DNA from: Lentilactobacillus rapi DSM 19907 = JCM 15042
GTDB lineage: Bacteria > Bacillota > Bacilli > Lactobacillales > Lactobacillaceae
Assembly: GCF_001436255.1 (NCBI RefSeq)
Contig: NZ_AZEI01000018.1
Span: 1-42,494 of the forward strand
DNA length: 42,494 nucleotides
Direction of reading: 5' to 3'
In this document: positions 7,819-17,237 of the stretch, one piece after another
Numbering within the stretch: position 1 is the stretch's first letter
How the letters are laid out: every line of letters begins with the position of its first letter
The notes under the pieces: generated by a model
What the model was told of the DNA's origin: nothing
What the model saw: the letters and a program-made list of their open reading frames with translations, nothing else
The model's database searches: none
Program-made: the position numbers and the translations under genes

Positions 7819-8385
7819 CTAATAAATAAAAATTTCATCATCCGATTTGGCAAACGGATTATCTTTATTGATGTGATCATAGAACAACGTCCCGTGTAAA
7901 TGGTCAATCTCATGTTGGCAGACGATGGCCGGGTAATTTTTCAGTCGGATCTTATGATCTTCACCCTTAACGTCCGTATATTTGAGTGTGATTCTGGCTG
8001 CTCTGGGAACGTATCCGGGAATATCTTTATCGACTGATAAGCAACCTTCCCCCTCGGTCAAAGCACCGCGTTGGACCGAATTTGAAACAATCACCGGATT
8101 AATAATGACATCTTTGAAAAGTGGCTTATCGCTTTCATTTTCGTCTTCATTAGGTACCAATACCGACGCCATCATTTCTGATACGCCGACCTGGGGAGCT
8201 GCCAAGCCAACCCCAGCACGCAATTTGTATTTTTCACACAGTTCAGGATTCTGACTAACCTCCAAGTATTCCATGAGGTCATGAGCTAGCTGTTGATCTT
8301 CTTTACTTAAGGGGAACTTGACTTTTTGAGCTTGTTTGCGGAGAACTGGATCTCCATCTCGAACAATATCTTTCATTAAAAACAC
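7819..8385 (-). CDS. def: Peptide deformylase
   Basis: A 188-residue enzyme that removes the formyl group from the initiator Met of new proteins. The three family motifs are present: [10 protein letters not shown] (about 58-67), EGCLSV with the metal-binding Cys, and HEIDH with the two His ligands and the catalytic Glu. Length fits the Gram-positive type 2 enzymes. The start is taken as the GTG at 8383-8385, because GGAGG lies 8 nt upstream; the in-frame ATG three codons later would be 17 nt away. It is divergent from the pdh operon. Confidence 0.95.
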   Translation of the reverse strand: MFLMKDIVRDGDPVLRKQAQKVKFPLSKEDQQLAHDLMEYLEVSQNPELCEKYKLRAGVGLAAPQVGVSEMMASVLVPNEDENESDKPLFKDVIINPVIVSNSVQRGALTEGEGCLSVDKDIPGYVPRAARITLKYTDVKGEDHKIRLKNYPAIVCQHEIDHLHGTLFYDHINKDNPFAKSDDEIFIY

Positions 8386-8470
8386 TACAAAGACCTCCGA
8401 ATAAATTTTGAACTAAACGCTAACAACCATTTTAGCGTAAATCTGACAAAAAAACTATCCGCAAATTATT

Positions 8471-8486
8471 TTGTGAATTTTCACAA
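8471..8486. promoter_or_regulatory. Perfect palindrome upstream of pdhA
   Basis: TTGTGAATTTTCACAA is a perfect 16-bp palindrome about 100 bp upstream of the pdh promoter. It resembles the redox regulator Rex consensus (TTGTGAA-N4-TTCACAA), but the arms are only two bases apart instead of four, so the identity of the binding protein is open. Confidence 0.4.
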
Positions 8487-8573
8487 TCTCTTACTGCGAC
8501 AAGTCATTTCAAATGTGATTTCAGTAACTTGTTAAAACGTTTCGAAAATGTTGTTTCATAGTAATGTAAGGGC

Positions 8574-8602
8574 TTGCAAACGGTTGCGAAAAATGCTAAA
8601 TT
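8574..8602 (+). promoter_or_regulatory. pdh operon promoter with overlapping cre-like site
   Basis: TTGCAA (8574-8579), a 17-bp spacer and TAAATT (8597-8602) form a good sigma-A promoter, giving a leader of about 65 nt. The -35 box is embedded in TTGCAAACGGTTGCGA (8574-8589), which matches the catabolite-responsive element consensus WTGNNARCGNWWWCAW at all but two defined positions. CcpA control is inference. Confidence 0.6.
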
Positions 8603-8672
8603 TGAAGTGTGGTTTAGAAAGATTCGATTGTGCATCACAAGTCGAGCTTCACAGGAAAGGAAAGTGTTATCT

Positions 8673-9794
8673 ATGGCAGCAGAAGACAAGCAAGTTGTTG
8701 ATTTTGCCAAAATCAAATCCACAATGAGCGATCCTTATAAGAAACCGATTCAAGTTATTGATGAAAGCGGAAAAATCGTTAACCAAGAATTATTTGATCG
8801 TTTTAGCGACGACGAATTAGTTACTTTGATGGAAAAGATGGTTTGGGAGCGGGCCCTCCACGAACAAACGATGAACTTCTCTCGTCAAGGCCGTTTGGGT
8901 TTCTATGCTCCTACTTATGGTGAGGAAGCTTCTGAAATGGGAATTGCCTCCGCTATGAAGAAGCAGGATTACCTTTTCCCAGCATACCGTGACCTACCAC
9001 AATTGATTCAACATGGCGCAACCGTTAAGGAAGGCTACCTGTGGTCCAAGGGTCACTATCAATGCTACGACTACTTCAGAGAAGGCGTCCGTGCTTGGAT
9101 TCCACAGATCATTATCGGTGCCCAATATGTTCAGGCAGCGGGTGCGGCTCTTGGTATTAAGAAGAATGGTGAAAAAGATACCGTTGCTTATGCCTTTACA
9201 GGTGATGGCGGTACTTCACAGGGTGACTTCTATGAAGGGGTTAACTTTGCCAGTTCATTCCAAGCTCCGGCTGTCTTCTTTGTTCAAAATAATGGCTGGG
9301 CAATTTCAGTTCCTAGAAGCACCCAGACTGCGGCTGAGACATTGGCTCAAAAAGGGGTTGCTTCAGGAGTTCCTGGAACCCAAGTTGATGGAATGGATAT
9401 CTTAGCAACTTACTTAGTTGCCAAAGACGCCCGTGACTTCGCTGCGGCTGGAAATGGCCCTGTATTAGTTGAAACTTTGACCTACCGATTTGGTGCCCAC
9501 AGTTCAGCTGGTGATGACCCAAGTCGTTATCGAACAAAGGAACAAGAAAAGCCATGGTTCGACCGTGACCCATTGATTCGGTTGCGAAAGGTACTGACCG
9601 ATAAGAAACTTTGGGATCAAGATAAAGAAGATAAATTAGTCGCCCAATATAAAGATGAATTTAAGCAAGCAATGAAAGATGCTGAAGCCGCTCCTAAGCA
9701 AAAGATCAGCGACTTCTTGAAGCACACATTTGAAGTTCCAACCCCAGATGTAGCTGCTGACATCAAGAAATTTGAAGCAAAGGAGTCGAAATAA
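8673..9794 (+). CDS. pdhA: Pyruvate dehydrogenase E1 component, alpha subunit
   Basis: A 373-residue subunit that, with PdhB, decarboxylates pyruvate using thiamine diphosphate (TPP) and passes the acetyl group to lipoyl-E2. The TPP motif is visible: GDGGTSQGDFYEG followed after the usual interval by QNNGWAIS. The start at 8673 is preferred because AGGAAAGGAAAG lies just upstream and the protein then has the family's usual length; an ATG 99 nt earlier would begin inside the promoter. It is the first gene of pdhABCD and is separated from pdhB by only two bases. Confidence 0.96.
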   Translation: MAAEDKQVVDFAKIKSTMSDPYKKPIQVIDESGKIVNQELFDRFSDDELVTLMEKMVWERALHEQTMNFSRQGRLGFYAPTYGEEASEMGIASAMKKQDYLFPAYRDLPQLIQHGATVKEGYLWSKGHYQCYDYFREGVRAWIPQIIIGAQYVQAAGAALGIKKNGEKDTVAYAFTGDGGTSQGDFYEGVNFASSFQAPAVFFVQNNGWAISVPRSTQTAAETLAQKGVASGVPGTQVDGMDILATYLVAKDARDFAAAGNGPVLVETLTYRFGAHSSAGDDPSRYRTKEQEKPWFDRDPLIRLRKVLTDKKLWDQDKEDKLVAQYKDEFKQAMKDAEAAPKQKISDFLKHTFEVPTPDVAADIKKFEAKESK

Positions 9795-9796
9795 TC

Positions 9797-10774
9797 ATGG
9801 CTAAATTAACGTATATTAAAGCAATTACCGACGGGCTTGACCAAGTATTACAAAACGACCCTAAAACGCTGATTTTCGGTGAAGATGTCGGCAAGAACGG
9901 CGGGGTGTTTAGAACAACTGAAGGCCTCCAAGACAAGTATGGGACTGATCGAGTCTTCGATACCCCATTGGCAGAATCAGGAATTTTAGGGATGTCCATT
10001 GGCCTATCATTGACCGGTTGGCGACCAATTCCAGAAATCCAATTCATGGGATTCACAATGGAAGCTGTTGACTCAATTGGTGGTCAAATGTCTCGGAACC
10101 GTTTCCGTTCTTCAGGCGATATCTCGATGCCGATTACGATTCGGACACCATTTGGTGGTGGAACTCATACCGCTGAACTTCACGGTGATTCGTTGGAAGG
10201 GTTATTCATTGGCATCCCAGGGTTGCGAGTTGTAACCCCTGCTAATCCATACGATGCCAAGGGAATGATTATTGCTGCTGTTGAAAATAACGATCCAGTT
10301 CTGTTCATGGAGAACTTGAAGCTTTATCGTTCAATGAAGGCCGAAGTTCCAGAGGGCCACTACACGGTTCCACTAGACAAAGCAAACGTTGTAAAAGAAG
10401 GATCTGACATTACCGTTGTTGCTTATAGTGCTGAAGTTAACGAGGCACTTAAAGTCGCAGACAAATTAGAAAAAGAAAACATCTCGGTTGAAGTGATTGA
10501 CTTACGCTCATTATCACCAATTGACGATGAAACGATCTTTGCTTCAATTGATAAGACTCACAAAGTTGTCATCGCTCAAGAAGCCCAGAAAATGACCGGT
10601 GCCGGCGCAAAGGTTGCTGCAGACATCGCTGAAAAAGACATCATGTCACTGGATGCGCCGATCGGCCGAGTTGCTGCGCCAGATAGTGTTTTCCCATTTG
10701 CTATGGCAGAAAACGACTGGCTTCCGGATGCAGATGATATTGAAGACAAAGTTCGAGAAATTTTGAACTACTAA
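9797..10774 (+). CDS. pdhB: Pyruvate dehydrogenase E1 component, beta subunit
   Basis: A 325-residue protein with the transketolase-like pyrimidine-binding domain in the N-terminal half (FGEDVGKNGGVFRTTEGL near residues 28-45; DTPLAESGILG near 56-66) and the C-terminal transketolase domain (VVAYSAEVNEAL, then VIDLRSLSPID). This is the canonical E1-beta length and order. It completes the E1 active site with PdhA. It starts two bases after the pdhA stop; pdhC follows after 35 nt containing AAAGGAAG. Confidence 0.96.
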   Translation: MAKLTYIKAITDGLDQVLQNDPKTLIFGEDVGKNGGVFRTTEGLQDKYGTDRVFDTPLAESGILGMSIGLSLTGWRPIPEIQFMGFTMEAVDSIGGQMSRNRFRSSGDISMPITIRTPFGGGTHTAELHGDSLEGLFIGIPGLRVVTPANPYDAKGMIIAAVENNDPVLFMENLKLYRSMKAEVPEGHYTVPLDKANVVKEGSDITVVAYSAEVNEALKVADKLEKENISVEVIDLRSLSPIDDETIFASIDKTHKVVIAQEAQKMTGAGAKVAADIAEKDIMSLDAPIGRVAAPDSVFPFAMAENDWLPDADDIEDKVREILNY

Positions 10775-10809
10775 AATTCTAATTTGGTAAAGAAAGGAAG
10801 TTAGATCCC

Positions 10810-12135
10810 ATGGCTTATAAGTTTAAACTACCAGAAATGGGAGAAGGAATTACGGAAGGTGAAATTGCCGCCTGGGACGTGAAGGTTGGCGATAAAGTTA
10901 AGGAAGACGATGTCTTAGTCGAAATCCAAAACGATAAATCCGTCCAGGAAATGCCATCTCCAGTTGCTGGAACCATTAAAAGTATTGATAAAAAAGAAGG
11001 AGAGACGGCTGAAGTCGGCGATGTCCTAGTCACCATTGATGATGGGTCTCCAGATACCGGCGATGATACGGCGCCTAAAGAAGCACCTGCTAAAGAAGAA
11101 GCTGCTCCCGCTCCAGCCAAAGAGGAAGCACCTGCTCCCGCTGCTGCTCCAGCGCCTGCCGCAACGGTAACCGCTCCGCCGGCTGCTTCAAACCCAAACG
11201 CAATTGTGAAGGCAATGCCATCAGTTCGTCAGTATGCTCGAGATAAAGGCGTTGACATCACGGCGGTTCCTGCGACCGGAAATCATGGGCAGGTCACTAA
11301 AGCTGATATTGACAACTTTAATCCTGCCGCCGCTCCAGCTGCTGCACCTGCTGAAAAGGCTCCTGAAGCTGCACCGGTACAAACAAAGGCCAGTGGTCAG
11401 GCAGTCAAACCATGGAAGTCTGGTGAACCTGATCTTGAGACCAGAGAACCAATGTCCATGATGCGAAAGACGATCGCAAAAGCAATGCGAACATCCAAGG
11501 ACATCTCACCGCATGTTACTTCATTTGATGATGTTGAAGTGAGTGCCTTGATGGCTAACCGGAAGAAGTACAAGCAAATGGCTGCCGATCAGGATATCCA
11601 TTTGACCTTCTTACCATATATTGTGAAGGCAATTGTTGCGGTCATGAAGAAGTATCCTGAATTTAACGCCTCCATTGACGACAGCACTCAAGAAATTGTT
11701 TACAAGCACTATTACAATGTTGGCATTGCAACGAACACTGATCACGGCTTGTACGTTCCAAATATCAAAAATGCAGATTCCAAAGGGATGTTTGAAATTG
11801 CCAAAGAAATCCGTGAAAACAGTCAGGCAGCCTATGATAACAAGTTGAAGGCTGACACGATGCAAGGTGGCTCCATTACGATTAGTAACGTCGGCTCAAT
11901 TGGCGGTGGCTGGTTCACACCGGTTATTAATCAACCTGAAGTTGCAATTTTGGGAGTTGGCAAGATTGCCAAAGAACCAATTGTCGATGAAGATGGCGAA
12001 ATCAAAGTGGGTAACATGATGAAGCTTTCATTGAGTTATGATCACCGGTTAATTGATGGCGCCCTTGCTCAAAATGCCTTGAATTACATGAATCAATTGC
12101 TTCATGATCCAGCAATGTTGTTGATGGAAGGATGA
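10810..12135 (+). CDS. pdhC: Dihydrolipoyllysine acetyltransferase (PDH E2)
   Basis: A 441-residue core enzyme that moves acetyl from lipoyl to CoA. The domains are: one lipoyl domain (about 1-78) with the modified Lys43 in QNDKSVQE; an Ala/Pro/Glu-rich flexible linker (about 84-130); an E1/E3-binding domain (about 132-168, [15 protein letters not shown]); a second Ala/Pro linker; and the catalytic domain (about 205-441). The catalytic DHRLIDG is at 411-417, with His412 and Asp416. It has a single lipoyl domain; some relatives carry two or three. It is third in the operon. Confidence 0.96.
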   Translation: MAYKFKLPEMGEGITEGEIAAWDVKVGDKVKEDDVLVEIQNDKSVQEMPSPVAGTIKSIDKKEGETAEVGDVLVTIDDGSPDTGDDTAPKEAPAKEEAAPAPAKEEAPAPAAAPAPAATVTAPPAASNPNAIVKAMPSVRQYARDKGVDITAVPATGNHGQVTKADIDNFNPAAAPAAAPAEKAPEAAPVQTKASGQAVKPWKSGEPDLETREPMSMMRKTIAKAMRTSKDISPHVTSFDDVEVSALMANRKKYKQMAADQDIHLTFLPYIVKAIVAVMKKYPEFNASIDDSTQEIVYKHYYNVGIATNTDHGLYVPNIKNADSKGMFEIAKEIRENSQAAYDNKLKADTMQGGSITISNVGSIGGGWFTPVINQPEVAILGVGKIAKEPIVDEDGEIKVGNMMKLSLSYDHRLIDGALAQNALNYMNQLLHDPAMLLMEG

Positions 12136-12142
12136 TCGAATA

Positions 12143-13567
12143 ATGGCAGATGTTGAAAAGAAAGAAACGGTTATTATTGGCGCTGGCCCTGGTGGCTACG
12201 TTGCCGCAATCAGAGCATCTGAATTGGGGCAAAAAGTAACCCTAATCGAAAAATCAGATACCCTGGGTGGGGTCTGTTTGAACGTTGGTTGTGTTCCGTC
12301 AAAGGCTTTGATTGCTGCCGGACACCGATTTAGAGAAGCAAATGACGCCTCGACTTATGGGATTACAACCCAACCAGCCACAATTGACTTTAAGAAGACT
12401 CAAGAATGGAAGCAAAAAAAGGTTGTTGATCGGATGACCAACGGCGTTAAAATGCTCCTTAATAAGCACAAGGTGGAAATTATCCACGGGGAAGCCGTTC
12501 TGGATAGTGACACCCAACTGCGGGTCATGCCGACTGGGCCTCAGCAGTTCATGAGCGCAGATACTGGCACGACCATCCAGTTTGAGAATTTGATCATTGC
12601 CAGTGGGTCTCACCCCGTTGAAATTCCTGGCTTTAAGTTTGAAGGCCGAGTAATTGATTCGACGGGTGGTTTGAATTTGCCGGAAATTCCGAAAGAATTT
12701 GTGGTGATTGGCGGTGGCTACGTTGGAACTGAATTGGCTGGCGCATATGCTAACCTTGGCGCCCATGTTACCATCATTGAAGGACTCGACTCCATTCTGA
12801 ATGGCTTTACCAAGGATATGGTTGCCCTCGTCTTGAAACAATTGAAGAAAAAGGGTGTTGATGTTCATACCAGCGCCAAAGCAATTTCTTCAAGCCAAGA
12901 CGATAACGGCGTGACTGTTACCTATGAGGAAGATGGCAAACAAACCACAATTAAAGCCGATTATTGCATGGTTACCGTTGGTCGCCGGCCAAATACCGAT
13001 GACTTAGGGCTTGAATATACCAAGGTTAAGGTTAACGATCATGGTATTGTCGAAACCGACGAACAAGGCCGAACGGCTTCACCACACATTTTTGCGATTG
13101 GCGATATTGCCTCTGGGCCAGCGTTGGCCCATAAGGCCTTCTTCCAAGGCAAAGTGGCTGCTGGGGCAATTGCTGGTAAAAATACTGCTAACGATTATAT
13201 TGGCGTGCCAGCGGTCTGCTTCTCCGATCCCGAACTCGCCGTGGTTGGTTTAACGGAAGCCCAAGCTAAGGATCAAGGATTGGAAGTTGCAACGGCGAAG
13301 TTCCCATTTGCAGGGAATGCCCGAGCAGTTTCTTTGGATCAAGCGGATGGCTTCGTTCGGTTGATTTATACGAAAGATGATCAAACAATTGTCGGTGGCG
13401 AAATTGCCGGCCCAGGTGCCAGTGATTTGGTCGCAGAATTAAGTCTGGCAGTTAACGGCCGGATGAATGTCGAAGATATTGCCTTGACGATTCATCCACA
13501 CCCAACGTTAAGTGAACCTGTCCAAGAAGCAGCGGATATCGCATTGGGATACCCAACTCATATTTAG
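12143..13567 (+). CDS. pdhD: Dihydrolipoyl dehydrogenase (PDH E3)
   Basis: A 474-residue flavoenzyme that reoxidises dihydrolipoamide with NAD. The FAD-binding motif GAGPGGYVAA is at 13-22, the redox-active disulfide is Cys45-Cys50 in GGVCLNVGCVPSK, the NAD-binding GGGYVGTE lies in the middle, and the catalytic HPHPTLSE is at 451-458. It closes the pdhABCD operon, seven bases after pdhC, and is followed by a long hairpin terminator. Confidence 0.96.
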   Translation: MADVEKKETVIIGAGPGGYVAAIRASELGQKVTLIEKSDTLGGVCLNVGCVPSKALIAAGHRFREANDASTYGITTQPATIDFKKTQEWKQKKVVDRMTNGVKMLLNKHKVEIIHGEAVLDSDTQLRVMPTGPQQFMSADTGTTIQFENLIIASGSHPVEIPGFKFEGRVIDSTGGLNLPEIPKEFVVIGGGYVGTELAGAYANLGAHVTIIEGLDSILNGFTKDMVALVLKQLKKKGVDVHTSAKAISSSQDDNGVTVTYEEDGKQTTIKADYCMVTVGRRPNTDDLGLEYTKVKVNDHGIVETDEQGRTASPHIFAIGDIASGPALAHKAFFQGKVAAGAIAGKNTANDYIGVPAVCFSDPELAVVGLTEAQAKDQGLEVATAKFPFAGNARAVSLDQADGFVRLIYTKDDQTIVGGEIAGPGASDLVAELSLAVNGRMNVEDIALTIHPHPTLSEPVQEAADIALGYPTHI

Positions 13568-13603
13568 GGATGGAATAAGCAAAATTTGACGTGTTTTTAT
13601 AAG

Positions 13604-13642
13604 GAGACTGAGACATAGGCGTTTTGATCCCAGAATTTAACG
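13604..13642 (+). repeat. Dispersed hairpin element, copy 3
   Basis: It shares GACATAGGCGTTTTGATCCC and the following CAGAATTTAA with the inverted copies at 77-115 and 2332-2373. In each case it lies just downstream of a gene and in the same sense. Here the stem-loop terminator at 13643-13686 follows directly. Confidence 0.6.
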
Positions 13643-13686
13643 AAAATGACCAATTATTCCTGATTTTGGAATAGTTGGTCATTTTT
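13643..13686 (+). terminator. pdh operon terminator
   Basis: AAAATGACCAATTATTCC pairs with GGAATAGTTGGTCATTTT around a 7-base loop. The pairing extends outward through TTTAAC / GTTAAA. A T run lies inside the descending arm. Confidence 0.8.
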
Positions 13687-13897
13687 GTTAAATGGCAGGG
13701 ATCAGCCGTTTGGTGCAGCTTTTATCTAGGTGGCTATGGTGATCTATGTGAATGATCATCGATTGAAAATTAATATATGTCCAACCTTTTCGTTAAATAG
13801 CCGGGATCAGCCGTTTGGCGCAGCTTTTATCCAAGTGACTACAGCGATCCAAACGAATAATGACTGATTGAAAAATTAATATATGTCCCAACCTTTT
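13687..13897 (+). repeat. Tandem direct repeat of about 104 bp, two copies
   Basis: Copy 1 (13687-13790) and copy 2 (13792-13897) share long blocks: GGGATCAGCCGTTTGG, GCAGCTTTTATC, and ATTAATATATGTCC followed by CAACCTTTT. They differ by scattered substitutions and a few single-base indels, which indicates an old duplication. No reading frame is preserved across both. Confidence 0.75.
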
Positions 13898-13999
13898 TGG
13901 GTTCCGAAACAAACGATTTGATTGGCACGTTGACGAGGCTTTATCAGGGAACCAAAACACCAGTTTCCTAAAATCCGGCAAACTTTACCACAATAATAT

Positions 14000-14027
14000 T
14001 TCACAAACTTTCAATTTCATCTATAAT
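14000..14027 (+). promoter_or_regulatory. Promoter of the UPF0223 gene
   Basis: TTCACA (14000-14005) is spaced 16 bp from a perfect TATAAT (14022-14027), about 37 bp before the start codon. Confidence 0.6.
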
Positions 14028-14063
14028 GACATCAAGAGTAAATAATGATCGGAGTTGATTTTC

Positions 14064-14363
14064 ATGGCCGATGGATACGAATATCCATTGATCGATGGAT
14101 TAGACGTGGACGAAGTCATCACCGTTGTGGGATTCTTCCAAAAAGTGGAGGAAGCTTATGAACAGCGGGAAGGCGTTGACCGAGCTGAGTTGATGAAGGC
14201 CTACAATGGTTTTCGGACAACGTTGCCGGCCCAGATGGAACAGAAACAATTGGAAAAAGAATTTTTGAAACGTTCTGGATACGATGCCTATGCCGTTGTT
14301 AAAAAAGCCAAGGCATCAGAAGTTAAGACTGTAAAAATGGATGGCGCAAACAATGGACGTTAG
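14064..14363 (+). CDS. UPF0223 family protein
   Basis: A 99-residue protein beginning MADGYEYPLIDGLDVDEVITVV, recognisable as the small, conserved UPF0223 (YktA-type) family of Bacillota with no assigned function. It looks soluble and mostly helical, and acidic at the N-terminus. The ATG at 14064 is chosen over a TTG nine bases earlier, because GGAG lies 9 nt before the ATG. Its 3' end overlaps the inositol-phosphatase-like gene, as often seen for this pair. Confidence 0.85.
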   Translation: MADGYEYPLIDGLDVDEVITVVGFFQKVEEAYEQREGVDRAELMKAYNGFRTTLPAQMEQKQLEKEFLKRSGYDAYAVVKKAKASEVKTVKMDGANNGR

Positions 14364-15132
14364 TGAAATTAAAAGAATAGATAAAACGGTTAAGAGTTGG
14401 TTAAGGGAGTCGCGGGACAACGTTCTCAGAAAGATCGATACCAGATTGACCGTAGATACCAAGACAAGCAGAACGGACTTAGTGACCAATATTGATAAAC
14501 AAAACGAAAAATTCATTGTTGGCCAAATTCGAGCGTTTGATCCGGACGCCCAAATTCTGGGTGAAGAAGGTTCTGGTGACGATGTTCAATCGACTCGCGG
14601 TCATGTCTGGATAGTAGATCCGATTGATGGCACCATGAATTTTGTTAAGCAACGGAATCATTTTGCCATTATGATTGCCTTGTACGTGGATGGCAAGGGC
14701 GTCTTAGGCTATATTTTAGACGTGATGGGGAACCGAGTATTATCAGGCGGCCCTTCAATTGGTGTGTCTGATAATGGCCAGCCCTTGGTTGAAGTTGCTG
14801 ACACCCCATTGCGGGAAGGCTTAGTGGGGCTAAGTGGTCCAATGGTTCTGCATAATGATTACAATATGGTCGATATTGCCAATCAATCATTAGGGATGCG
14901 AGTGTATGGCAGTGCTGGGATTGATATTATTTCTGTCCTGAGAGGTGAACTGGTCTGCTATATTTCATACCTGAAACCATGGGATTTCGGTGCCGGTCGG
15001 ATATTGTGTGAAGCCGTTGGCATTAAGGTAACAACTGTTGACGGGCAGCCCTTAGATGTGTTATCATCAACCACGGTATTGTTAGCAACACGAAAGGCAC
15101 ATCGAGACATTCTTACAATTGTAGGTCAATAG
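14341..15132 (+). CDS. Inositol monophosphatase family protein
   Basis: A 263-residue protein of the Mg-dependent inositol monophosphatase (SuhB-like) phosphatase family. The metal-binding motifs are present: GEEG (near 75), DPIDGTMNF (near 99-107), and a C-terminal KPWDFGAG (near 214) with the last Asp ligand. The natural substrate is uncertain; inositol phosphate or another sugar phosphate is possible. It overlaps the UPF0223 gene by 23 nt. The start could instead be the ATG at 14353, which has a weak GGATGG 8 nt upstream; neither start has a strong ribosome-binding site. A short terminator follows. Confidence 0.85.
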   Translation: MAQTMDVSEIKRIDKTVKSWLRESRDNVLRKIDTRLTVDTKTSRTDLVTNIDKQNEKFIVGQIRAFDPDAQILGEEGSGDDVQSTRGHVWIVDPIDGTMNFVKQRNHFAIMIALYVDGKGVLGYILDVMGNRVLSGGPSIGVSDNGQPLVEVADTPLREGLVGLSGPMVLHNDYNMVDIANQSLGMRVYGSAGIDIISVLRGELVCYISYLKPWDFGAGRILCEAVGIKVTTVDGQPLDVLSSTTVLLATRKAHRDILTIVGQ

Positions 15133-15136
15133 TCAT

Positions 15137-15162
15137 ACTGTGACGGTTGTCACAGTTTTTTT
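15137..15162 (+). terminator. Rho-independent terminator
   Basis: A perfect 8-bp stem ACTGTGAC / GTCACAGT with a 4-base loop is followed by a run of T. It follows the inositol-phosphatase-like gene. Confidence 0.85.
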
Positions 15163-15224
15163 ATGCCAATAGATTAAGATGTGTATCATTCGGTAACGTT
15201 TTATAATGAAGGGAAGCAAACGAC

Positions 15225-17072
15225 TTGGATACAAAACTAAAAACACGTGACGACATTCGTAACATCGCAATTATTGCCCACGTTGACCACGGTAAGACAA
15301 CTTTGGTTAACGAACTATTGAAACAATCAGATACTTTGGATCAACACGTCCAGATTGAGGATCGTGCCCTTGACTCTAATGCAATCGAAAGAGAACGAGG
15401 CATCACGATTCTTTCTAAGAACACTGCTGTTAAGTATGGTGATAAGCAAATTAATATTTTGGATACACCAGGGCATGCTGATTTCGGTGGTGAAGTTGAG
15501 CGGATCATGCGAATGGTTGACGGTTGTTTACTAGTCGTTGATGCTTTCGAAGGAACCATGCCACAAACTCGATTTGTGCTTAAAAAGGCATTGGAACAAC
15601 ATTTAACACCAATTGTTGTCATTAATAAGGTTGACCGTGAGGGTGCCCGTCCTGAAGAAGTTGTGGATGAAGTCCTTGATCTCTTTATCGAATTAGGTGC
15701 TGATGAAGAACAATTGGACTTCCCAGTTGTTTATGCTTCAGCTATGAACGGAACATCAAGTTATGATTCCGATATTAGCAAGCAGGAACACACGATGAAG
15801 CCAATTTTCGACACCATCATCAAAAACATTCCGGCTCCAATTGATAATTCAGACGAACCATTACAATTCCAAGTTGCAATGCTTGATTATAACGATTTCG
15901 TTGGCCGAATTGGAATTGGCCGAATTTTCCGAGGAACTATCAGAGTGGGAGATAACGTTACTGTTATGAAGCTTGATGGTTCTAAGCAAAACTTCCGGGT
16001 AACTAAGTTAATGGGATTCTTTGGCCTCAAGAAAGAAGATATTCAAGAAGCCAAGGCTGGTGACTTAATTGCCGTTTCTGGGATGGAAGATATTAACGTT
16101 GGTGAAACGGTTGTCGATCCAAAGACACCAGAACCACTTCCAATTCTGAGAATCGATGCACCAACCCTGCAAATGACATTTGGAACCAATACTTCACCAT
16201 TTGCTGGCCAAGATGGTAAGTTTGTAACTGCCCGTCAATTGGAAGACCGATTGAAGCGTGAATTGCATACCGATGTATCACTTCGAGTTGAAGATACTGA
16301 TAATCCTGGTTCATGGACAGTTTCTGGTCGTGGTGAACTTCATTTGTCAATCTTGATCGAAACGTTGCGTCGTGAAGGCTTCGAATTACAAGCTTCTCGT
16401 CCAGAAGTTATCTATCGAGAAGTTGATGGCCAAATGTGCGAACCATTCGAGTCCGTTCAAATTGATACGCCTGACGAATATACCGGTTCGATTATCGATA
16501 CCCTTTCACAACGTAAGGGTGAGATTCAGAACATGGAAACAACTGATAATGGCCAAACTCGGTTGACATTCTTGGCACCTTCTCGTGGCTTGATTGGTTA
16601 TTCAACTGAATTCCTATCAATGACTCGTGGTTATGGTATCTTGAACCATACCTTTGAAAAGTACATGCCAGTTATTAAGGGTTGGAACCCTGGCCGTAAG
16701 AAGGGAACCCTTGTTTCAATGAACGCCGGTAAAGCCACTACCTATGCAATGATGGGGATTGAAAGCCGAGGTACTTTATTGATCGATCCGGGTACAGAAG
16801 TGTACGAAGGAATGATCGTTGGTGAAAATAACCGTGAAAATGATATTACGGTTAACATCACCAAAGGGAAGAACTTGACTAACGTTCGGGCCGCCGGATC
16901 TGATGATATGGCGCGGATTAAGACACCAACTCATTTAAGTCTTGAAGAATCTTTGGAATTCTTGAACGAAGATGAATTGTGTGAAGTAACGCCTCACCAT
17001 ATTCGTTTGCGGAAAAAGATTTTGAACTCCAGCTCTCGTGAAAAAGAAGCTAAGAGAAGAAAGCACAGCTAA
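15225..17072 (+). CDS. typA: Translational GTPase TypA/BipA
   Basis: A 615-residue ribosome-associated GTPase, close to the family length. G-domain motifs: AHVDHGKTT (about 18-26), RGITI, DTPGHADFGGE and NKVD. EF-G-like domains follow, and the C-terminal domain specific to BipA begins near GRKKGTLVSMN. It supports ribosome assembly and stress adaptation. The start is a TTG at 15225, supported by GAAGGGAAG 8 nt upstream and by the conserved N-terminus. It sits alone between two terminators. Confidence 0.95.
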   Translation: MDTKLKTRDDIRNIAIIAHVDHGKTTLVNELLKQSDTLDQHVQIEDRALDSNAIERERGITILSKNTAVKYGDKQINILDTPGHADFGGEVERIMRMVDGCLLVVDAFEGTMPQTRFVLKKALEQHLTPIVVINKVDREGARPEEVVDEVLDLFIELGADEEQLDFPVVYASAMNGTSSYDSDISKQEHTMKPIFDTIIKNIPAPIDNSDEPLQFQVAMLDYNDFVGRIGIGRIFRGTIRVGDNVTVMKLDGSKQNFRVTKLMGFFGLKKEDIQEAKAGDLIAVSGMEDINVGETVVDPKTPEPLPILRIDAPTLQMTFGTNTSPFAGQDGKFVTARQLEDRLKRELHTDVSLRVEDTDNPGSWTVSGRGELHLSILIETLRREGFELQASRPEVIYREVDGQMCEPFESVQIDTPDEYTGSIIDTLSQRKGEIQNMETTDNGQTRLTFLAPSRGLIGYSTEFLSMTRGYGILNHTFEKYMPVIKGWNPGRKKGTLVSMNAGKATTYAMMGIESRGTLLIDPGTEVYEGMIVGENNRENDITVNITKGKNLTNVRAAGSDDMARIKTPTHLSLEESLEFLNEDELCEVTPHHIRLRKKILNSSSREKEAKRRKHS

Positions 17073-17100
17073 GATAAATTTAATAAAACCTTTTCAACTA

Positions 17101-17143
17101 AGAGGATCAGGTAGCCTTCGGGTTTACTTCGGTCCTCTTTTTT
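17101..17143 (+). terminator. typA terminator
   Basis: AGAGGA and TCCTCT enclose an inner hairpin around TTCGG and are followed by a run of T. Confidence 0.75.
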
Positions 17144-17180
17144 GACCACTCGAACTTCAGTCATTTCAAAGAGATAGATA

Positions 17181-17189
17181 TGATATAAT
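17181..17189 (+). promoter_or_regulatory. Extended -10 promoter of the ftsW operon
   Basis: TGATATAAT is a perfect extended -10 box (TG-N-TATAAT) 48 bp before the ftsW start. No good -35 box is present, as is usual for this promoter type. Confidence 0.6.
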
Positions 17190-17237
17190 GAAGTTCGATG
17201 TGGATACATAAACAAGTGGAAAAGTGGAGTGGAGCCA

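Larger units (their letters stand above)
13568..14063. other. Non-coding region after pdhD
   Basis: These 496 bp carry no convincing gene. They hold a copy of the dispersed hairpin element (13604-13642), a terminator (13643-13686), two tandem copies of a 104-bp repeat (13687-13897) and a promoter in front of the UPF0223 gene. Confidence 0.8.

Noticed and set aside
8471-8486. Calling the palindrome a Rex operator outright
   Set aside because: The half-sites match but the centre is two bases too short. It is reported only as Rex-like.
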